A stretch of DNA of 64,000 nt, taken from NCBI RefSeq assembly GCF_004793545.1, contig NZ_SRYA01000001.1, forward strand, positions 1-64,000, in the 5' to 3' direction. Both the position numbers and the translations under genes were made by a program. Within the stretch, counting starts at the first letter, position 1. Each line of letters begins with the position of its first letter. This document shows positions 35,061 to 44,127 of this stretch, piece by piece. Source of the DNA: Petralouisia muris. GTDB lineage: Bacteria > Bacillota > Clostridia > Lachnospirales > Lachnospiraceae. The notes beneath the pieces were generated by a model. It saw nothing but the letters and a program-made list of their open reading frames with translations, did not search any database and had not been told where the DNA came from.

Positions 35061-35205
35061 CAGGTCTCCTCCCGGCTTTCTTCCTTTTGGGCTATGCCTG
35101 GTTTTTGAGCCGGGTCCCTCCTCATGATAAGTATCAGGTTTCCTCCCGGCTTTCTTCCTTTTAGGATGCGCCTGGTTTTTGAGCCGGGGCCCTCCTCATG
35201 ATAAG
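35061..35205 (-). repeat. Tandem hairpin repeat (two ~74-bp units) at the smpB 3' end
   Basis: Units at 35061-35130 and 35135-35205. Each has CTCCTCCCGGC, 30-37 bases, then AGCCGGGnCCCTCCTCATGATAA; CCCGGCT and AGCCGGG can pair (35071-35077 with 35108-35114; 35145-35151 with 35182-35188). The repeat boundary includes the last codons and stop of smpB (CTTATCATGA on the minus strand). A related tandem pair lies at 62581-62719. Confidence 0.85.
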
Positions 35206-35663
35206 TTCCTCACTTTAAACTCGCGTTCTGATTCACGGCGCATGTCTTTTTTGGCAATGTCCTGGCGTTTATCATAGAGCTTCTTTCCTCGTGCCAGGGC
35301 AATTTCCACTTTTACCAGGCTTCCTTTGAAATACACCTGCAGCGGCACCACCGTGTAGCCTTTCTCCGCCATCTTTCCTGCAATTTTATTGATTTCATAT
35401 TTATGCATCAGAAGTTTTCGGGGACGGAGGGGGTCTTTGTTAAAGATATTTCCCTTTTCATAAGGGCTGATGTGCATTCCGTAAATGATGACTTCCCCGT
35501 TCTCAATGCGGATAAAGGATTCCTTTACGGAACATTTTCCCATCCGCAGGGACTTTACTTCCGTCCCTGCCAGGCTGATTCCCGTTTCGTATTTATCCTC
35601 AATAAAATAATCGTGAAATGCTTTTTTGTTATTGGCAATTAATTTCTTACTTTCTTTTCCCAT
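35196..35663 (-). CDS. smpB: SsrA-binding protein SmpB
   Basis: RNA-binding protein of 155 residues that delivers tmRNA to stalled ribosomes. Characteristic motifs: [99 protein letters not shown] and the basic tail [11 protein letters not shown] that mimics a codon-anticodon helix in the A site. ATG at 35663 with AGGAGAGG upstream; the longer frame has no ribosome site. It ends the eno-secG-rnr-smpB series, in which RNase R degrades trans-translated mRNAs. Confidence 0.97.
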   Translation of the reverse strand: MGKESKKLIANNKKAFHDYFIEDKYETGISLAGTEVKSLRMGKCSVKESFIRIENGEVIIYGMHISPYEKGNIFNKDPLRPRKLLMHKYEINKIAGKMAEKGYTVVPLQVYFKGSLVKVEIALARGKKLYDKRQDIAKKDMRRESEREFKVRNLS

Positions 35664-35714
35664 CTGCTTATCCTCTCCTGTGTTTTCCTGAAATACGGCG
35701 CTTTTACATTTCCC

Positions 35715-35751
35715 AGCGCGTGTTTGAGAAAGCATTTTTCAAACACGCGCT
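35715..35751 (-). other. Intercistronic hairpin between rnr and smpB
   Basis: AGCGCGTGTTTGA (35715-35727) pairs perfectly with TCAAACACGCGCT (35739-35751), 13 bp, 11-nt loop. It overlaps the rnr stop codon. No T-run follows, so RNA processing or a partial block is more likely than full termination. Confidence 0.7.
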
Positions 35752-37891
35752 AAGCGTTGGCGTCCTCCGGCAGCACAAAATCTATGGTGCGCATCAGGGG
35801 ATCGGTACTTGCCGCCACAACCCGCAGCTTCTGTCCCAGCTTATAGCGTTTTCCCGTAGTTTCCCCCACCATCTCATGGGCCGCTTCCTCATAATGATAA
35901 TAATCGTCCTGCAAATTCGTCACATGCACCATACCCTCCACCGTATTGGGCAGCTCCACATACATACCCCAGGAAGTGATGCTGGAAATCACGCCTTCAA
36001 ATTCTTCTCCAATACGCTCTGACATGTACTGGACTTTCTTTAATTTCTCTGTCTCCCGTTCTGCTTCCTCTGCCCGCCGCTCTCTGGCGCTGGACTGAGC
36101 CGCCACCTCCGGCAATAATTTGTCATAATGGGAGATCCGTTTCTCATTCATCCTTCCCCGCAGGGTTTCCTTGATAATACGGTGAATCTGCAGATCCGGA
36201 TACCGGCGGATGGGCGAGGTAAAATGACAGTAATACTGAGCTGCAAGCCCAAAATGCCCGGTATTCTCTGTGGTGTACTTTGCCTGCTTCATGGAACGCA
36301 GGGTTAAACGGCTGATCAACGCTTCCTCCGGCGTATCCTCAATTTTGACCAACAATTTCTGCAGCTCCTTGGGATGGATTTCGTCCTGGCTGATTCGGAT
36401 GGAATAGCCGAAATTATTAATAAACAGGCTGAGCTTCTGTATTTTCTCCGGATCAGGCGTATCGTGGGTACGGTATACAAAAGGAAGCTCCTGCCAGAAA
36501 AAATCCTGGGCCACCGTTTCATTGGCAATCAGCATAAAATCTTCAATGATTCTGGTAGCTACATTCCGCTCATAGGGTTTGATTTCCAGCGGTCTTCCCT
36601 GCCTGTCCAAAATTATCTTAGTCTCTGGAAAATCAAAATCAATGGAACCCCGTTTTCTCCGCTTTTCCCGCAAAAGAGCCGCAAGCTTTTCCATTTCCTC
36701 AAACATGGGAACGAATTCCTTGTATTCCTCCCGTTCTTTCTCATCGTTATCCTTTAAAATCTTCCGTACGCTGGTATAGCTCATGCGTCGATCCACACGG
36801 ACCACTGTTTCTGCAATTTCATGATCAATAACATTTCCTTTCGGATCAATTACCATGATGCAGCTCAGCGCCAGCCGGTCTTCCCCGGCATTCAGGGAAC
36901 AGATTCCGTTGGACAAATGATGGGGCAGCATGGGAATCACCCGATCCACCAGATACACGCTGGTTCCCCGTTTCAACGCCTCCACATCCAAAGCGCTTTT
37001 CTCCTGCACATAATTGGTTACATCTGCAATATGCACTCCCAGACGGTAATTTTCCCCCTCTCTTGTCAGCGATACAGCGTCATCCAAATCCTTGGCGTCC
37101 TCTCCGTCAATGGTTACCATCTGCCAGTCCCGGATATCTTTGCGCCCCGCCATGTCCGCAGAGCTTACAGGCTTTCCCACATTTATGGCCTGCTTTAATA
37201 CTTTATCCGGAAATTCCGTGGGCAGGTCATAGCCTTTTACAATGGACATAATATCCGTTCCCGGATCATTGATATGCCCGATAATCTCTACTACTTTTCC
37301 CTCGGGCTTGCGTTTTTCACTGCCGTAATCGGTCAGCTCCACCACCACCTTATGTCCGTCTACCGCCCCCATGGAACGCTCGGCAGGCACAAAAATATCT
37401 TGTCCCAGCTTCATATTGTCCGGCACAACAAACCCGAAATTTTTGCTTTTCTGAAAGGTGCCTACTGCCTGAATGACTCCCCGCTGCAAAATTTTAATCA
37501 CTGCTCCCTCCCGGCGCTTCCCGGCTTCCGCTTTCCCTGGCAGCAGCGCAACCTGCACCACATCTCCATGCATGGCTCCATTAATCCGCTCTTCTGGTAT
37601 GAAAATATCCTCCGGCTCCCCTTCTATCGTAACAAATCCAAATCCCCGGACGTTTCCGGTAAAAGTCCCCCTTAAGAATTTCCCTTCTGCTTTGGAATAC
37701 TTGCCCCGTTTGGAAACCTCAATCTTCCCCTCTTCCATAAGTTCCGAAAGCACTTCCTCCAAATCTTCCCGTTCTGCCCTGGGCACATCCATCAATACAG
37801 CCAGTTCCTTTATTTTCATGGGCACGTAGAGATCGCTGCACATGAATTCATAAATCATTTTCTTTCTGCTCTCTAACAAACTTTTCTCCAT
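35750..37891 (-). CDS. rnr: Ribonuclease R
   Basis: Processive 3'-5' exoribonuclease of 713 residues that degrades structured RNA, including mRNAs released by trans-translation. N-terminal helix-turn-helix region (1-65), cold-shock domains (RGTFTGNVRGFGFVTIEGEPEDIFI; FVVPDNMKLGQDIFVP), then the RNB catalytic domain with TIDGEDAKDLDDAVS (metal-binding aspartates), GVHIADVTNYV, SLNAGEDRLALSC, DFMLIANETVAQ and HFTSPIRRYPDLQIHR. The C-terminal S1 domain is VISSITSWGMYVELPNTVEGMVH. It lies between secG and smpB, the usual Firmicute order. Confidence 0.97.
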   Translation of the reverse strand: MEKSLLESRKKMIYEFMCSDLYVPMKIKELAVLMDVPRAEREDLEEVLSELMEEGKIEVSKRGKYSKAEGKFLRGTFTGNVRGFGFVTIEGEPEDIFIPEERINGAMHGDVVQVALLPGKAEAGKRREGAVIKILQRGVIQAVGTFQKSKNFGFVVPDNMKLGQDIFVPAERSMGAVDGHKVVVELTDYGSEKRKPEGKVVEIIGHINDPGTDIMSIVKGYDLPTEFPDKVLKQAINVGKPVSSADMAGRKDIRDWQMVTIDGEDAKDLDDAVSLTREGENYRLGVHIADVTNYVQEKSALDVEALKRGTSVYLVDRVIPMLPHHLSNGICSLNAGEDRLALSCIMVIDPKGNVIDHEIAETVVRVDRRMSYTSVRKILKDNDEKEREEYKEFVPMFEEMEKLAALLREKRRKRGSIDFDFPETKIILDRQGRPLEIKPYERNVATRIIEDFMLIANETVAQDFFWQELPFVYRTHDTPDPEKIQKLSLFINNFGYSIRISQDEIHPKELQKLLVKIEDTPEEALISRLTLRSMKQAKYTTENTGHFGLAAQYYCHFTSPIRRYPDLQIHRIIKETLRGRMNEKRISHYDKLLPEVAAQSSARERRAEEAERETEKLKKVQYMSERIGEEFEGVISSITSWGMYVELPNTVEGMVHVTNLQDDYYHYEEAAHEMVGETTGKRYKLGQKLRVVAASTDPLMRTIDFVLPEDANA

Positions 37892-37911
37892 CTATTTCTC
37901 CTAATGATACG

Positions 37912-37935
37912 AAAAAACTGCCGCAAAGCGACAGT
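37912..37935 (-). terminator. Terminator between secG and rnr
   Basis: Minus-strand stem ACTGTCGC/GCGGCAGT (37935-37928, 37924-37917), three-base loop, followed by TTTTT. It lies 23 bases after secG, so part of the transcript may stop before rnr. Confidence 0.7.
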
Positions 37936-37957
37936 CTCTTGTGTGAAATACAGCTGT

Positions 37958-38197
37958 TTATAAACTTCCGATATTTAATACAGCGGCAATTACCAGGAAC
38001 AGAATTACCAGCACTCTGGTAATCTTAACCATAACTCCCTCTCTGGAACGGCCCTTATTCTTGCCCCAGTATGTATCTGCAGCGCCGCTGATGGTTCCAA
38101 GTCCTGCAGATTTGCCCTCCTGCATTAAAACAATTACTGTCAATCCAATGCTTATTAAAATAAATACTACGGTTAAAATCGTCTTCAAAACTGCCAT
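37958..38197 (-). CDS. secG: Preprotein translocase subunit SecG
   Basis: Small membrane protein of 79 residues associated with SecYE. Two helices (about 3-22, LKTILTVVFILISIGLTVIVL, and about 57-77, ITRVLVILFLVIAAVLNIGSL) flank a cytoplasmic loop with the conserved QEGKSAGLGTISGAADTYWGKNKGRSREG. Length is normal. GGAGG 9 bases before the ATG. Its own promoter lies upstream, after the eno terminator. Confidence 0.96.
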   Translation of the reverse strand: MAVLKTILTVVFILISIGLTVIVLMQEGKSAGLGTISGAADTYWGKNKGRSREGVMVKITRVLVILFLVIAAVLNIGSL

Positions 38198-38239
38198 TTT
38201 TCCATACCTCCTGTGACTGTTATGTTCACAACTTGTTTC

Positions 38240-38268
38240 ATACTAACACATTTCGGACTTCTTTTCAA
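38240..38268 (-). promoter_or_regulatory. Promoter of secG-rnr-smpB
   Basis: Minus-strand TTGAAA (38268-38263), 17-base spacer, TAGTAT (38245-38240), about 43 bases before the secG ATG. Confidence 0.75.
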
Positions 38269-38277
38269 GATTTTTGC

Positions 38278-38347
38278 ACAAATTTTTAAAAAGCCGCCGC
38301 AGAAAGCTTACCCTTCTTTGATAAAATGATGATTTTCCTGCGGCGGC
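38278..38347 (-). terminator. Terminator of eno
   Basis: Perfect 10-bp G+C stem GCCGCCGCAG/CTGCGGCGGC (38293-38302, 38338-38347) around 35 bases, followed on the minus strand by TTTTTAAAAATTTG. It starts 8 bases after the eno stop. Confidence 0.85.
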
Positions 38348-38354
38348 GTTTGCC

Positions 38355-39744
<1,390 letters not shown>

Positions 39745-39766
39745 CATCTTTCTTGCAAAGTTTTCC

Positions 39767-39795
39767 TGTATACAGTATTTGCAGGAATTTTGCAA
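39767..39795 (-). promoter_or_regulatory. Promoter of eno
   Basis: Minus-strand TTGCAA (39795-39790), 17-base spacer, TATACA (39772-39767), about 93 bases before the eno ATG. The stretch 39796-39900 after pglZ has no convincing terminator. Confidence 0.65.
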
Positions 39796-39900
39796 TTATA
39801 CGGAATTTGACACAGAACTGGTGAATTTACCCCCGAGAACATATTTATTCGCCAAATAATCTGTGTTATTTTGCGCATCGCTGTCCATGCGACTCTCTTA

Positions 39901-42417
39901 TCATCTGTCAGGTCCGATACAGTCCACATCCATAATAACTTCATGTCGGAATACTTCTTTATTATTGTTTTCGTCATAAACTGAAAGATAATATTTTTTG
40001 CTCTTATCATACTTCTTATTCTTGAATGTAAAACGCATACGGAACAATCTTTTCTGTACATCTTCCTCTCTTTTGTCTGCCACATAAATATTTTCATTGG
40101 AAATCTTTTCATTATCCTCTGACAGAAAATACAGCTTATATGTTGTACCCTTTACCACATCACTGACTGGCTCCGACTGAATAAAATCAAGTGCAACAAT
40201 CAGGTTCGTTATTTTCTGCACCAGGCTCACAAGCATAATTTGAACAGTACGTGTTTCCACTGCGCCCTTATCCATCTTAATATCAATCACTGGGACTAAC
40301 ATTTCCTGTGGTGATGAACCGCCATGCACATAGTTCAAGCCGGCGTTCCCCTTTGCAGAAAATACGCTTGTGCTGCAAGGATAGGATATCATTTTATCGT
40401 CTTCATTTCCCAAAATATATCCCAATCCAATATTCAATACCCCATCATCTAATACCGGCTCTTTTGCAACAATGTACCTGCGTTTCTTTAATTTGCCCGG
40501 CTCTTCTGCCGTACTGATTTTATCGCTCTGCTGCACCGGATTTCTCTTATAAATAAATCCGTGGTCGGATGTCACAATAAAACGATAGGTGTTTGCACTA
40601 CCTGCAATCCGTTGGATCAGTTCCGCAATCTCATCTACTGCTTTTGTACAAGCCTGGAACACCTCATCCTCCGTATGCTCTCCGGCATTGTCAATCTGGT
40701 CATGATAAATATAGACTACCTGTTGTGATGTGAAAATTTCTCTTAGGTTCATGCCCCTTAGATTTTTCATATCACTGTACTTTACACAACGGCTTTTCAA
40801 TACATAGGACTGCAATACTGCCTGCCTTGTCGGCGTATCAACTGCATAGGTTCCATCCACAAGCTCCTTGAATTCATCCGTCAGTTCTAAGGTCTTATGG
40901 GGCAGAAGGGCCTCCATGCCAAGCCTTGTATAGGATGGAAGCACACTAAGCATGGGCTTAATAGACAAGGAATCCTTACATTTCGGGTTGTCCTTCATTC
41001 TCTTAAATAATTCACATCCAACCTCATAGCGCATACCGTCAGAAATAATTACTGCTGTACGCTCTTTATTGGGACGTACATATTTACGAAAGAAATCTCT
41101 CTGCAACGGTATCACTGTAAGGGCGCCCTGTTCCTGCAAACCTTCATTCCACTTAGGCATCATTTTTCCAAGATATTCATTTGTATAAATATTTTCCACA
41201 AGTTCACGAAGTTCCTCTAAACCAGACGTATCTTCTAATTCGTCATAGTTCGTATAGAACTCCCTGTAATTGCAATCTATCACCCAATCATTTGCTGCAT
41301 AATGATCTATCATTTTCCTAAATCCATCCAGCGGCTCATAGTTTGCCTGACTGATGATAAAATACGCATTGTTAAGCATCTGGTAGACCTTTGCATACTT
41401 TCTCCCAAAGTGCATCTTAGAACGCATCTCACAGATTTCACACAAATTTTTATTCTCCAATCTGGCAATCAAGTCTTCTGCCAGCAGCCTCTCTTTGATC
41501 CAGCGTATCAAGATAATGTCAATTTCCGCAAAGGAATCACATTCCACTAAAGTTTCCTGCTCATAGGCGGAAAGTATCTTTCCCGCATCCAGTACTCCTG
41601 CCGCATAAGCCGACAGTTCATCATATTTATCCCGATACAATACGTGATTCATCAGATTGTCCATGAATGCGATAATGTTGCCGGACTTATAAGACACAAA
41701 TCCCTTCCATTCTTTTGGAAGCTCTGCACTGATCTGTCGGTCTGCATAAGTGACAAACATGGAAATCACAAACTTTTCTAAAGTCGGCGCCGGGGATGAA
41801 TAACCAAACTGCTGCTCTACATATTTCCAGAATGATTCCAATAAATCAAATTTCCCAAAGTCTGCAATAAACTTATTATCCTCTAAAGTATCATCTGTAA
41901 GCAGTGTCCGGATCACTTCATCAAAAGAACAGATACGCGCCCTGCAAACCGCACTCATAAGCCCGATCAGAATTTTTTCCTCATTGAAATTCTCTATTTC
42001 TAAATCGTAGAAACGCTGCGTTCTCTCTTTATTGCCAAAGAATTTCATATGCTTTTCTATCATAGGCTTATACTTCTCCTCTATCCCCAAATCAACCGAC
42101 AAAAGAGACGCCCGATCAGCATAAAATCTTTTTGAATAAGCAAGCGTATCCTCCAGATGATTTTCAGATACCAGAGGTTTTGGAAAAGGTGCATAAACCA
42201 GATAATTTGTGGTGGTATCCACCTTTTCTAAAAAATACTTTGTATAAAACTGATTCCCCTGCTCCAGTTGATATACTGTTGCATTGGCAAGTGCAATCCC
42301 CTCGATATCCTCTGCAAATTCGCCCTTCTCGTCATACCAAAAAACAATTTTTCTGGCGTCTCCGGTAAATTCTGCATTCAGCTTATCTACAATTTGTTTT
42401 AAATTTAATTCTGCCAT
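39901..42417 (-). CDS. pglZ: BREX type 1 phosphatase-like protein PglZ
   Basis: Protein of 838 residues with an alkaline-phosphatase-superfamily core. Markers of PglZ type A: N-terminal LKQIVDKLNAEFTGDARKIVFWYDEKGEF, a helical middle, then the metal-site region AVIISDGMRYEVGCELFKRM and TSDHGFIYKRNPVQQ, with the HGGSSPQEMLVPVI segment near residue 730 and a beta-rich C-terminus. In BREX systems PglZ is essential for phage exclusion and for host DNA methylation by PglX. It is the last gene of the island; the start is four bases after the nuclease-like gene's stop, with AGAGG upstream. No brxL follows: the next gene is eno. Confidence 0.93.
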   Translation of the reverse strand: MAELNLKQIVDKLNAEFTGDARKIVFWYDEKGEFAEDIEGIALANATVYQLEQGNQFYTKYFLEKVDTTTNYLVYAPFPKPLVSENHLEDTLAYSKRFYADRASLLSVDLGIEEKYKPMIEKHMKFFGNKERTQRFYDLEIENFNEEKILIGLMSAVCRARICSFDEVIRTLLTDDTLEDNKFIADFGKFDLLESFWKYVEQQFGYSSPAPTLEKFVISMFVTYADRQISAELPKEWKGFVSYKSGNIIAFMDNLMNHVLYRDKYDELSAYAAGVLDAGKILSAYEQETLVECDSFAEIDIILIRWIKERLLAEDLIARLENKNLCEICEMRSKMHFGRKYAKVYQMLNNAYFIISQANYEPLDGFRKMIDHYAANDWVIDCNYREFYTNYDELEDTSGLEELRELVENIYTNEYLGKMMPKWNEGLQEQGALTVIPLQRDFFRKYVRPNKERTAVIISDGMRYEVGCELFKRMKDNPKCKDSLSIKPMLSVLPSYTRLGMEALLPHKTLELTDEFKELVDGTYAVDTPTRQAVLQSYVLKSRCVKYSDMKNLRGMNLREIFTSQQVVYIYHDQIDNAGEHTEDEVFQACTKAVDEIAELIQRIAGSANTYRFIVTSDHGFIYKRNPVQQSDKISTAEEPGKLKKRRYIVAKEPVLDDGVLNIGLGYILGNEDDKMISYPCSTSVFSAKGNAGLNYVHGGSSPQEMLVPVIDIKMDKGAVETRTVQIMLVSLVQKITNLIVALDFIQSEPVSDVVKGTTYKLYFLSEDNEKISNENIYVADKREEDVQKRLFRMRFTFKNKKYDKSKKYYLSVYDENNNKEVFRHEVIMDVDCIGPDR

Positions 42418-42420
42418 GAT

Positions 42421-42963
42421 TTATACCTCTGAACATTCCATATTATAGATTGGATATTGTGGATACTTTTCTCTCCATTCATTGAAATCCACCAGACAAA
42501 AATCATCTATTACCCTTTTGTGAATTTTATTCTGTGAATTATATTTAAATGGAAGCTGACGCACCATCTTCATAACAAATCTTTTCTTCAAAGCATTATC
42601 CAAACCAGGATTGCACTCCAATAAAAGGACATATTGTACTGTTTTTTCTGCCTGATTTTTATTACACGCCCATACAAGAAACATTGTTCCATAAAATTTT
42701 TTCGCTATTTTTTTCCAAAACACTTCTGTATCCGTCTTTTGTTTCAAAGCTTCAGGATTCTTTGCATTTTTTATATTTCCATTCTTGTATTCAAGACAGA
42801 TCAGTTTTTCTTTATCCTCTATCACAAAATCAACATCTGACAAATATTCCGAATACATATTTGCCAAATCATGCGGTTCAAACACATCTGATGCATTTGA
42901 AAAATCAAACTGTACATTATGGTTCTCGTCCCAATATATTTTTTTATTCCTATCGTCCTGCAT
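42421..42963 (-). CDS. Unknown protein with PD-(D/E)XK nuclease-like motif
   Basis: Protein of 180 residues I do not recognise as a named family. The segment SDVDFVIEDKEKLICLEYKNG has Asp45 and Glu58-x-Lys60 on successive predicted strands, the spacing of the PD-(D/E)XK nuclease core. An aromatic-rich helix (VFWKKIAKKFYGTMFLVWACNKN) and a C-terminal basic region follow (ALKKRFVMKMVRQLPFKYN). It starts 10 bases after the AAA ATPase gene ends and stops three bases before pglZ, so the three are one translational unit. Ribosome site is weak. I infer a nuclease effector or accessory restriction enzyme paired with the ATPase; not part of canonical BREX. Confidence 0.6.
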   Translation of the reverse strand: MQDDRNKKIYWDENHNVQFDFSNASDVFEPHDLANMYSEYLSDVDFVIEDKEKLICLEYKNGNIKNAKNPEALKQKTDTEVFWKKIAKKFYGTMFLVWACNKNQAEKTVQYVLLLECNPGLDNALKKRFVMKMVRQLPFKYNSQNKIHKRVIDDFCLVDFNEWREKYPQYPIYNMECSEV

Positions 42964-42973
42964 ATACTATACC

Positions 42974-44083
42974 CTAATCCCCTAAATTTTTCTTTAGCGC
43001 CTCATCCAATAATCTGTCATCCGCATCAACAATCTTGTTCCCGTTCAATTCACTTAAATAATATGCTGACTTTCCGAAAACGCCAGTTTCCTGGGAAATA
43101 GATTCTTCGGGCAATAAGTATTCTTTTTCCACCTCTGATGTCTCTTTATACAAATTATGGTATTGCACCTGTTCTTTAAACTTTCTTCGAATTTCAAACC
43201 ATTTTGCAAGATTATAACTATGTGTCGCAATAAATATCTGTACCCCTGCTGTTTCCAATTCCAATAATATATCTACAACAATTGGAAACAATTCAGGATT
43301 CAGGTTTGCCTCCGGCTCATCCCAAAGCAAAACCGTGCCATTTTCCAACAAACCATTGCGTATCAATTTCCAAAGCAGGCCTAATTTTCTTAACCCTTCT
43401 GCCTCCAATGAAAAGTCCATCTTTCTTCCGTCCTTCTTCAGCACATAAAAAGTGTCATTTTCCATCAGGATTGTCCCATCAATTACATCACTGATTTTAC
43501 CCAAAATTGTATTCATGTAATCCGGCAATTGTCTTGATTCCGGCAAAGAAGCATTTACAATAATATCAACTTGCGTACTATCAAAAGGAAGTTTATACTT
43601 TTGATTCAATGCAAGAAATCCCTGAGAATGTGATAACATCTCCATCGTTGGTATAAAAACTGACGGAATATTCAATCCAAACCAATCACCACAATCTAAA
43701 ATTTCCTTATGAGACAAACTGTCAGTGAATTTATGCCTTCCATCAGATACCTCAAAATAAGCATATCCGTCCCCACTTTTGTTCTTCAGTAAATCAACGT
43801 CTGAAAGATTATGAGAAAAAAACTGTGTCAGTCTCTGGGTCTTTCCTGCATCCTTTTTTGACATGGACCATTGCGTCGCTGCGTAAATCATCTTTAGAAT
43901 TGTAGTCTTTCCTGCGCCATTCTCTCCAATAAGTATATTAATGCCATCACAAAATTTCAAGGCAAACCCTTGGCTTATTATGTCACCCTTTTTTGAATCA
44001 AATTCTTTGCTGTCTTCATTGTTCTTATTCCACTGCCTTTGAAATGCCATTACGTTTAATATTTTAATTGACTTAATTGACAC
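42974..44083 (-). CDS. AAA-type ATPase of the RecF/OLD-like group, BREX accessory
   Basis: ABC-like P-loop ATPase of 369 residues. Walker A GENGAGKTT at residues 53-61; a signature-like SLEAEGLRKLG near 225; Walker B and catalytic Glu in VLLWDEPEANLNPEL; and a switch His in IFIATHSYNLAKW. The C-terminus lacks a TOPRIM nuclease domain, unlike OLD or GajA, so nuclease activity could come from the small gene downstream. Start is GTG with GGAGG 7 bases before it. It lies 44 bases after pglX in a region visibly more A+T-rich than the core. ATPase-nuclease pairs of this kind are common in phage defence (Septu, Gabija, AbiL), but I cannot assign it to one. Confidence 0.75.
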   Translation of the reverse strand: MSIKSIKILNVMAFQRQWNKNNEDSKEFDSKKGDIISQGFALKFCDGINILIGENGAGKTTILKMIYAATQWSMSKKDAGKTQRLTQFFSHNLSDVDLLKNKSGDGYAYFEVSDGRHKFTDSLSHKEILDCGDWFGLNIPSVFIPTMEMLSHSQGFLALNQKYKLPFDSTQVDIIVNASLPESRQLPDYMNTILGKISDVIDGTILMENDTFYVLKKDGRKMDFSLEAEGLRKLGLLWKLIRNGLLENGTVLLWDEPEANLNPELFPIVVDILLELETAGVQIFIATHSYNLAKWFEIRRKFKEQVQYHNLYKETSEVEKEYLLPEESISQETGVFGKSAYYLSELNGNKIVDADDRLLDEALKKNLGD

Positions 44084-44127
44084 CCGAATTCCTCCCTACT
44101 GTTTCTATAAAATATTTATTTGATCTT

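Noticed and set aside
35061-35205. CRISPR array
   Set aside because: Only two large units with internal dyad symmetry and no spacer pattern; it is a tandem hairpin repeat.
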